DNA from: Sipunculus nudus
Taxonomy: Eukaryota > Annelida > Sipuncula > Golfingiida > Sipunculidae
DNA length: 64,000 nucleotides
NCBI GenBank assembly: GCA_026874595.1
Contig: CM049312.1
Location: 69,222,929-69,286,928, forward strand
Reading direction: 5' to 3'
Positions 1 to 10,000 of the stretch are shown here, piece by piece (position 1 is the first letter of the stretch; each line of letters begins with the position of its first letter). The notes beneath the pieces were generated by a model. The model saw only the letters and a list, made by a program, of their open reading frames with translations. It did no database searches and was not told where the DNA came from. The position numbers were made by a program, and so were the translations under genes.

Positions 1-760
1 ACAAATGTAGCCCTTTGATAGCTTTATAACATGCACTAAAAATGGTGGCGCTACCTGCAACCATATTTGCACAGCGTCCATCTGTTCATCTGCCTTGGAA
101 TAAAATCACTCATATCTCAGCAGCGGTTTGATTTTTTCACAACTCTCTTGATTTTATGACATGTGGCACCACCTACATTCAGGTTTACTCTGCAGACATC
201 CAAGCTAATATCTCAGGAACTGTTTGACCAATTGGGCGAAAATTTTGCATGTGTATAGATCTCACATAGCTCTTAATCATAGGCAAAACTGGTGGCGCCA
301 CCTGCAACCACTTATGCACAGCGTCCATCTGTTCATCTGCCTTGGGATAAAATCACTCATATCTCAGAAGTGGTTTGACTTTTACACCTGAAATTTTGTA
401 GGTTTATACATCCTGGACAGCTCTCTTGATTTTATGACAGGTGGCGCCACCTACATTCACGTTAACTCTGCAGACATCCAAGCTCATATCTCTGGAACCG
501 TTTGACTGATTGGGCCAGAATTCAGCTTGTGTATAGACCTCACATAGCTCTTCATCATAGGCAAAACTGGTGGCACCACCTGCAACCACTTATGCACAAC
601 GTCCATCTGTTCATCTGCCTTGGGATAAAATCACTCATATCTCAGCAGTGGTTTGACTTGTCCACCTGATATTCTGCAGGTTTATACATCTTGGACAATT
701 TTCTTGATTTTATGACAGGTGGTGTGATATGGAAGCGGCATATTGCATCATGTCATCCTG
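1..760 (+). repeat. Tandem units of the GGTGGCGCCACC repeat family
   Basis: At least three diverged units of about 245-280 bp follow one another. Each carries the phrase GCGTCCATCTGTTCATCTGCC near 76, 322 and 600, and each ends around the palindrome GGTGGCGCCACC or a variant (44-55, 291-302, 440-451). The same units recur in reverse orientation at 42.3-42.9 kb. It lies upstream of the first visible clathrin-like exon, presumably within an intron. Confidence 0.85.
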
Positions 761-972
761 GTTTAGATGCCTGTATCCCCTTGATACCATGGCTGGTTTG
801 TTAATAACTACCAGTATATTCTGATACACAGGTCATATGTTGTATTTCATTTTATTTATGTTCATGGTGTGTGTATAGATATAACCAATTGGTCATGTTT
901 GGTCTCTGGGGTAACTGTATACCAGTCTAATTTGGTGATGTCATTGTGTTATTTGACAATATATTTGTACAG

Positions 973-1088
973 GGGGTGATCTTATGATGATGTTTGATCT
1001 TCATGAGAGGCTGGTGTTCTCAGAGATCGTCAACTATCATGCTGACAGCAGCTTGAAGTGGCTGGCAGTCACTGGACTATTCCCTCAG
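973..1088 (+). CDS. Clathrin-like exon (first in window)
   Basis: The acceptor is TTTGTACAG and the donor CAG|GTAAAT. The first two bases complete a split codon, so a coding exon must precede it outside the window. It encodes the segment from MMFDLHERL to WLAVTGLFPQ of the propeller. Confidence 0.85.
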
Positions 1089-4000
1089 GTAAATTTTCTA
1101 GCCAGTTTACATTACACATGTACAGCATGTATATGTTAAGTGTAAGTAAGTGGTAGGAACTAGTTGTTGTATCATGTTGGATGATTGAAAGTAAAATACG
1201 ACTGGTGATTGATTAAAAATCAGTTATTTTATGTACCTGTTATATATTATTAATCTGTAAAATAATAATAGTCAATAATGGTGATATTTTGTGAACATTA
1301 ATTTTAAAGTGTCTTTAAATTTTGAAAAGCCCTTTACTGATTTGCATAACAAGGGTTTCAAAAGAAATTTAAAAGTGTTCAACTGGAACAAGTATTTTAA
1401 ACATTAAATTAATTATATTTAATTAGTCTCTGTATATAGCTTAAATTAGCTTTATATCTTTCATTAGATAAAATTAAACCAAAATCTCCAAACTGTCTTT
1501 ATTTTCATTATATGATCTACATTTTAATTTTGATATTAAAGAATACAATTAACTGATAAATAAACAGATTTAATATATATATATTATTTCCTTTAGCAAA
1601 AGTACAAAATAATTTGAAGAAATCATTTTCAATTAACATTTCCAAATTGTACAAATTTCTGATTGTAGACATTATTCATTGCTGTGGACATTTTGGAAAA
1701 AGAAGCATCAACATTTCTGTGGTTGATTGTGTCTGACATTATTTATTGAGAATCTTGAAGGTTTTCCAGAAATATTTCTCTTGAAAAGTGTTTGAACCCC
1801 TACACAATCCAGAACCCTGTGTTTGTACATTTCTGGTTTCCTTTCAGGGTGAACATATATCAGGGATAACTCAGCTGTATGCGGTTGATCTCCGTTTGTC
1901 ACAGTGTATAGATGCCCATGCAGTGTGCTTCACAGAGTACCAGTTTGAGGGAAATGCTGCCCCATCCCGGGTCCTCTGTGTGGCATCCAGAGAAGATGAG
2001 TCTCAGTTTGGCAAGGTTTGTAAATTTTACAGAACTGTTAATTTCATATTAAATAACGTTCTGGTAAAAGATACGCTGGGATGCCAGCCCTGGTGGCGAA
2101 ACCATGATAATCTTACTGTACAAGCAGTAGAAGTGTGAAAAAGAATTGACAAATTTATGCATTGAATTACAAGACCTCATTTTAATTGTAATCAAGTATT
2201 GACGTCTGAATTGATTCATTGTATCCCCAGACAAAGTCGGGATACTATGGTTTAGGCACAGTCGCACCGCCTCTGTTGCAGAGATTTCTTTAACTTGAAA
2301 AATATTTCACGGATCTTTACCAAACTTGGGCATAAATACTTTACTAGGAGAGTGACCTTGACCTTGAATAGGTCAATTTGGGGAGAAAACCACACCCATT
2401 CTTAAATATCTCAAGAAATCTTACATGGATTGATCCAAAATTCAACTTGACCGAAGATCTTTGATAGTTTTGTCATGTACCAGCAATTATCCTTATCCCT
2501 GTTCTTGTGTTTAACCCCCATCGTTGCCACGTGACAGTAAGTATTATAAGTAAAAAACTAATAGACAGATTCATTTCATATTATGCATATACATCGATAT
2601 GGGTTATGGGATGATGTATATTTAAATTTTGGTAATGACCTTTCCTATGAGAGTGGCCTTTGCCTTAAATATTTCCATATTTGGTGAAAATCACACAAAA
2701 TCAATAAGGGATGCATGAATTGGTCTAAAAAATCAAATTGGCCAGCGTCACCACCTGTCCTTTTCTTGCTTTTGCACCTTTTAATACCCCTTTCATTCAT
2801 GACCACTCCTATGATAGTGGCCTTGTCCTTGAATATTCCGGTATTTGGTGAAAAATATTGTTTCTCAAATTGTTAGATGGAAGAAACCATAGTTGCTTGC
2901 CAAGTGTCAGTATTTGCTGCTGAAGATGGGGGCCTATAAAAGGGGGGGGGGGGGTGCAGGATTTAGTTGTCTGGGGATACTATGGCACATGCAGTGCCAA
3001 GAAATTCTAGTTTTGATTATTTTTTGCATATACCATCCAAAGTCCTCAAATTTCTCAAATTTGCCAAAGATGTTTGCGATGTCTAAGCTTTATATTGCGA
3101 ATGTGGTCTAAATATAAATTAAGTTTTAACTTGCTGATGGACCACTCCACTGGGATAGAAACACATATGGAAGTAACAAACAGAGGAGAGCTACATTTTT
3201 CTTTGATTTGCTGAAATTTACTAACATCAATTTTAGTAAAATTGCTTTTACTTTAAAAATTATGGAAATTTCTGCTCAAATAAGAATTGAAAGGAGAATT
3301 GAATTGAAGGTTAAGAATTGAGAATTGAATCAGTTCCAAAGGCCTCACAGTTCACAGGCCTAACAAGCATTGGTCATGGTGAAGGACACTTATAGAATGA
3401 CTCCAGTGTATAGCTACTGAGTGATGAGTGTAAGCACCTGCGGATGAATGGTCTATCATAATATGTGTGACCTTTGTTACAGCTTCACGTGATTGAGCTG
3501 GGTCCACACCTCCCCGGAAACCTGGCCCTGAGCAGTCATTATGACCACATCAAGTTCATGCCAGACGAGGAAGACAAATACGATTTCCCCATAGCAATCC
3601 TGGTGAGTGTTTATACTAAGTTTATATTACTGTGGTTGGCTTTTTATTCCTGAGACTGAAATTTCGCGATTTCTTCATTTTGAACCTTTCACGAGGGTTC
3701 AATTTTCAGGATTGCACCAGAACCTGTAAAACCTAAGTACAGCAGGATCAGTATTGATGTAAAATTTAGAAAAAAAATCCTACAAAACCTTACTAATTAC
3801 TGGTTCATTCATTAAATTATGACTTGTATCACAGTGGATATGTATCACAGCCTGTGAGTACGGCTAATGCATGGGCCAGTTTCGAAAACTGGCACAGATT
3901 AGGTTGCTGATCAGGTTGTTCAGAGGTCATCTTATTTGATGGGGCATGTTATTCCCGAGGGTTTCATATTTGCGATTATTTCACATTCTCGAACACGGGA

Positions 4001-7000
4001 AAATAAAACCCTCACGAATAAAAAGGAAACCTCAGTATATAAAATTTATTTAATAAGCAATGGGGACTAGATGAGACATCAAAATTAGCTCAAGAACATG
4101 CACTCTAACATATTTGTATGACATGAGCAAAATATGAAATATGTAGTATAATATATTTTTTAAAGTATTTCATATTCCAAACAATTTTAAATGTTTATAT
4201 GAAAGAGAGAAAATCTTTGTTCTGTTCCATAAATATTTCTGGGATGTTATGATTAGCAAATGAATGGTTAATGCCTCTATGTCAAGTATAGTTGTTTGAA
4301 TAAATTTGTGTACATATTCTCAAATCTTCATCAAATGTAAAAAAATCACTTCCATAAAACAACACAAATGTTCCAGTGTTGCACTGGTATATTTGTTAAT
4401 AATGCATCACTGATTGGGCATATACATGTAATGGACAAATCAGAAGCACTACTAGTTCTTAAGGAAAGCAGTGATGTAGTCCCTCATCATACCAACCAAC
4501 GAAAGATGAAGACCAAATTTGACTGATACCATAGGATACAAGAACAAGACAATAGGATCCAAGACTAAGTGACTTAAGATGGACTCCTTGTCCATATGTT
4601 TGCCCATCGGCTTTCTGCTCCCTTATACCAGAGACAATGCTCCCACGTGATACCAGGAAAGCCTCCAAAAGCAGTTGGGGTTATACTATTACCAGACCAA
4701 CAGAAAAACATGCAGTTTCAATATATAAACCTTTTTTCTTGAGGAAAGAAAAAAGTTCAGCATATAGCGCAAATGTATGCATTTTGTTTAGGATTTATTG
4801 TGATCCCTGAATTTCTGTTTGGTCTCAAAGTAGAGACCATATAGAGACAGACACCATTCGTTACTATCCTAAGATCAGGACCTCTGAGAACAAGATCAAG
4901 GTCTGTAAAAATTTATCTTGAGCTTGATAATGCAGGTTTGATTAAAAGTGCCTGACCTTGAAAAATGGCAGGTAGCCATTTCCTGAGCCATTTCCTGACT
5001 GACTTCTGTGGCTCAGGAAGCCTGGAGGTAATGAGTTCAAATCTCAGCAGAGGAGTGGTGATATTTTCACGGTTGGCCCCCACCTAGGGTTAGCACTCTG
5101 CAGGCTAAATGGAAATGCTTTGAACCACAGCCGTATATCACCGACAAAGGAATGTGTCTTTGCAGGTCCAGCAGACACCAGGCTGGTCGGTGCCAGGATA
5201 CAAGATAAAATGATAGGAAGCGAGTGCATGCCCTCTCAAGTAGTCCCAAACCAAAATGGAAACTATGCAGATATACATACTTAAGGAAAGCATTTGATAA
5301 ATTAGCATTAAACAATGTAGGCTGTTGCCTAAACATAAATTAAAAAAAAATGTAGCCATTTCCATTAACATTGCTTGCAAAAATAAAATACATGATGCCA
5401 AGGACTTGTATCATGCCCTATGTCAGGAATTTTCAAGCACTGACTAAGTACTGATATATACACATTTTTGCCAGGTGAGCCCTCGTTATGGATTGCTGTA
5501 CCTGATGACCAAGTATGGTTGGCTTTTCCTGTGTGATCTGGAGACGGCCACATGTCTGTGTTCAATGCATGTATCTAAGGAGGTGGTGTTTGCAGCAGTT
5601 CTCAACTCATCTACTGATGGTATATATGCTGTAAATAGAAGTGGACAGGTAAGGCGTACATCAAAACATCTTATTGTTTTATTTAGTTTTTCCTTTGTTA
5701 TTGGAACAACTAAAATTTTAAATAGAGTGCTGCTAATTTAAAGTTTTGTGTTCTTTAATGAAAGTGAATGTGTGTACTTGGTTATGAAAATTAATATGCA
5801 TCCTCTTTATTGAAGAGGGCTTTCCTTGTTGCTCTCATGCTTAGAAGCTCCAAATCAAGTATAATATATAATGATATAATCAATATAATACATTAAGGTG
5901 AAATACATTACAGTGAAAGTGCTCTACTGTGCAGGGGAGCATTAATAATATTATACTATGTGTAAAGTTAGCTTGATTTCATAATGTAATACAGTACTGT
6001 TTAATGAGTTCAGCTAACCAGCCGGCTCACTCCTCATGATCAGGTACAAACAGTTTGTTTCTGAGGAGTGAGCCGGCTGGTTAGCTGAACTCATGAAACA
6101 GTACTGCAGTACAATATGAAATCAAGCCAACTATACACATGGTATAATATTATATAATGATATACCGTAAAATCTCCACTTAAAACCGCACTTCCGATTA
6201 AAACCGCACCCAGACTTCGCCGAAATTCCAGGTGAGACACCGCGAGGGGCTCAAATACTAAGAACCCCCCTTTAAAACCGCACTAACTTTCGCTACGGAA
6301 TGATTTGACAAAAGACATAATCAAGCTATCATCTAGAAATGAACACGCGTAGGTTGCGACTTGGCCATTCCTGTCCACTTTTAAATTCCTTGGGCATTTT
6401 ATTTAAACACACCATAACACATTTTTGCAGGGTCGCTCAAGCATGAAGTTTGGGAAGACGTAAAGGCCGGTGAACCTCTGCCTGTTTATACAGATTTTAT
6501 ATTCCGTGCAGTATTCTTGTTTGCTACCGATTTGTCATTATATTTTGGAAAAAATATTCTGCTGGTCCATTTCAAGTCACTGTATATTTTAATTCTAAAA
6601 GTAATATTTTGAAATCTTAATTTTTGATGAAAATTCCATTTTCTGGAATTACTCGATAGATTCAAATCATTTTCATACCGGTTACTTTGGTATTATCATC
6701 GTCACATCGTACGTAGACATCGCTCCATGTCACAATTTGTTGGTGCGTTTGAAATCACCGCTGGTCAACTTAACTAAATATGAAAGTAACTGAAGTTACC
6801 TTGTTGAGATACGCACGTATAGGAAACATGATGCTTGAAAACGAGTGTTTTTAAGGTAAAATTAAAGTGGCCAGTCGGGTTAAGCAAGTTTTTTTCCTGA
6901 AGAAAGTTCCCGTGTGGGGAGCCATTTTGTCAAGGCAGTGTTCGCGCAAGGCACGCTGGGACGAAATAGGTGGCTGTTCTGTTTACCACTCACCACGTAC

Positions 7001-10000
7001 AGCCGTTCAAAATATTCTTAGCAGAATACCGGGGCTTTTCAGCACATGGCGGCATTCAAACATGATTTTAAATCGATCGTCTGCCATTGTATGACTCTTT
7101 ACGATGTCAGCTTTTTATTCATTTTACGTTTTAAACAAATAATCATTGCTAAATATTGCCGCAAATGGGTTTAAAGTGGGCTTTTATTTCAATTTTGCTT
7201 GACCATGCCCAACGAAATGTGCGGCTGTGTGTTACAACAGGGTTGTTGTAAACGTATTATTTGGTGACAATTACCACGATTTTATAACAAGTTATATATC
7301 ACACGAAAACTAATCAGCAATATTTAATTTATAAATAAGAAATAGTCGTAAATAATACATTTACACACGGCTCCCATGCATGCGAGACTGCTGCTTGGAA
7401 CGGCCCTCGAAAGTTGATATATTATCGCCCACTCGCCGGCCCAAAAACGATGTCTGTAAGGAAGATATTCAGGAAACCCTTCTAGTATAAACCGCACAGT
7501 GCTTTCAGGAAATCAACCTGATTTCAAGATTTTATCAATTTCTTGATTAAACCGCGGTTTTAAGTTAGGATTTTACGGTATGCATATATAATGATATATG
7601 TGTATATATACCGCAGGCTGTTATGTGTTCATACTATTCCTACCTACATTTTCTTACAAATACCTACTCTACTTTTGTCTTTTTAGCGAACCTGTGAGTT
7701 TATGCGATGGTGTGGGGTCGTCCGTTGTCTGTACGTTAACCCATACTATCTTGAAAACGGCAAGAATTAGCACCACGGAATCTTATGCGTAAAATTAGTC
7801 ATCTAAAAAACTCTATCGGGTTTTGCTTATTTTTTGGCTAACTGCATTTTCTTAGATTTTATAGGGAAAAAGCTAAAAAAGCTTAAAAAATCTTCTTCTC
7901 CGAATCTGTTCAGCCAAATTGTCCAATATTTTACAGAAATGATTCCTAGAACAATCTCTCTCAAGTTTGTTCGAATGGTGTAAGTTCGGTGATTTTTGGC
8001 CGAATTACAGGAAGTTGAACTTAGTCATCTGTCCAAAAAAGCATACTAAAATTACAATCTCAGAAATGGCTTGAGCTATCACCAAATTTTATGCCAATGT
8101 TGGTCACATGAGTCATATCTGAAATTGAGGTATTGGTGGCGCCACCTGCATCGACCTTTTTTGTACGGGGGTCATCAGTGCCCGTATCATACTGACACCT
8201 ACAAATAACTTCTTCTCTGAAACGAAATGGCCAAATTGTTTAATATCGCACAGAATTGATCCTAGGGTAGTGCTTTCTGAAGTTTGTTCAAATGGTCTCA
8301 GTTCAGTGACTTTGGGCTAAGTTATGGGAAGCTGAATTAAGTCATATGCCATAACAGCCCATTTTAGCTAAGTGGCTACAAGAATCTTCTTCTCAAAAAC
8401 CACTGGGCCAAATTCTTAAATCTCACACATTAATTATCCTTAGATGTTGATAATTCAAGTTTGTTCAAATGGTCTCAGTTCAGTGACTTTTGGCTGAATT
8501 ATGGGAAGCTGAATTTAGTCATATGCCATAACAGCCCATGTAAGCTAAGTGGCTACAAAAATCTTCTTCTCAAAAACCACTGGGCCAAATTCTTAAATCT
8601 CACACATTAATTATCCTTAGATGTTGATAATTCAAGTTTGTTCAAATGGTCTCAGTTCAGTGACTTTTGGCTGAGTTATGGGAAGCTGAATTTAGTCATA
8701 TGCCATGACTGCCCATATGCATGTTAGCTAAGTGGCTACAAAAATCTTCTTCTCAAAAACCACTGGGCCAAATTCTTAAATCTCACACATTAATTATCCT
8801 TAGAAGTTGATAATTCAAGTTTGTTCAAATGGTTTTGGTTCAATGATTTTTGGCTGAGTTATGGGAAGCTGAACTTTGCCATTATGCTGTATTTTCCCAT
8901 ATGAGTTATAAAAGTTACAAAACATTTTTCGACTGATGACACTGAGGCCAGTTTGTTTAATATTTTGCAAGAATAATTCCCTGAATCATTCTAATAATAA
9001 TTGTCTTTTATGGTTCCAAAAATGAATTTTGGCTGAATTATAAAGATTGAATTGAGTCATTTTACCATATATGTTAGCTGTGTGAAGCAGATACATCTAG
9101 CCTAGCACCAGTTTATCAGCATCCATTACATCATGCCTCTAGACATTTAGATTTCAGAATATCTATGGAAAATATTGACAAGAATGTTTTTTAAAAGCTT
9201 TTAAAAAATGTAGATTTATGATATTACATATCATCTTTACACTATTCATAATTTCTCAGGAATAGCAGGAGCTACCATCCCCAAGTTTTATGCAATTATC
9301 AGTCACATATCAAATGTTGATGGATTCAGCTTATTTTTGCTATCTGCATTTACTTAGATTTTACAGGGAAAAAGCTGATAAAAACTTCTTCTTCTTGTAA
9401 AGAGTCCAGCCAAATTGTTCAATATTTTACAGAAATGATCCCAGAGGCAAGCCTTCTCAAGTTTGTTCAAATGGTTTGTGTTGGATAAATTTTAGCAGAG
9501 TTACATAACAGGCCAAGATTGTGTATGCTTCTAGAATGGGTTGAGAAACTGCCAACTGTTTCAGATTTGGCAACAGATCAAGAGTTCAATCAGTGCAGCC
9601 AGATTTAGACCAAGAGTTCAATCAATGCAGCCAAGCACAAGGCATGTGATCACCTCATGGGCAGCATGTGATCATTTCATGGGTAGCATGTGATCACCTC
9701 ATGAGTATCATGTGATCACCTCATGTTCATTCAGTGCAGCCAAGTACAGGTCAAAAGTTCACTCAGTCTAGCCAGGTGCAGGTCAAGAGTTCACTCAGTG
9801 CAGTAGCCTGAGCCAGTAATTTGTCACAGTACACTCCGGGCAACAGCCTTTCTCACCTAAGCCTGGTCAGCCCGGTGCATCAGACTCAAGGCCTGATATT
9901 CTGACGTCTGTGTGTCTTTAATGGCTTTCTCGTTCACAAAACAGGTATCGCCATCTACAATGACTTTTGCAAAGTGTATGTGCCTGCTTAATTCTACGGA

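Noticed and set aside
404-589. Short ORFs containing VGGAT/GGATS peptides (also near 30.5, 42.7 and 43.3 kb)
   Set aside because: These peptides are readings of the GGTGGCGCCACC repeat, not conserved proteins.
6867-7094. 75-codon ORF in the Tigger-like element as transposase
   Set aside because: Too short, with no DDE, HTH or CENP-B-like motif readable. The element is treated as non-autonomous.
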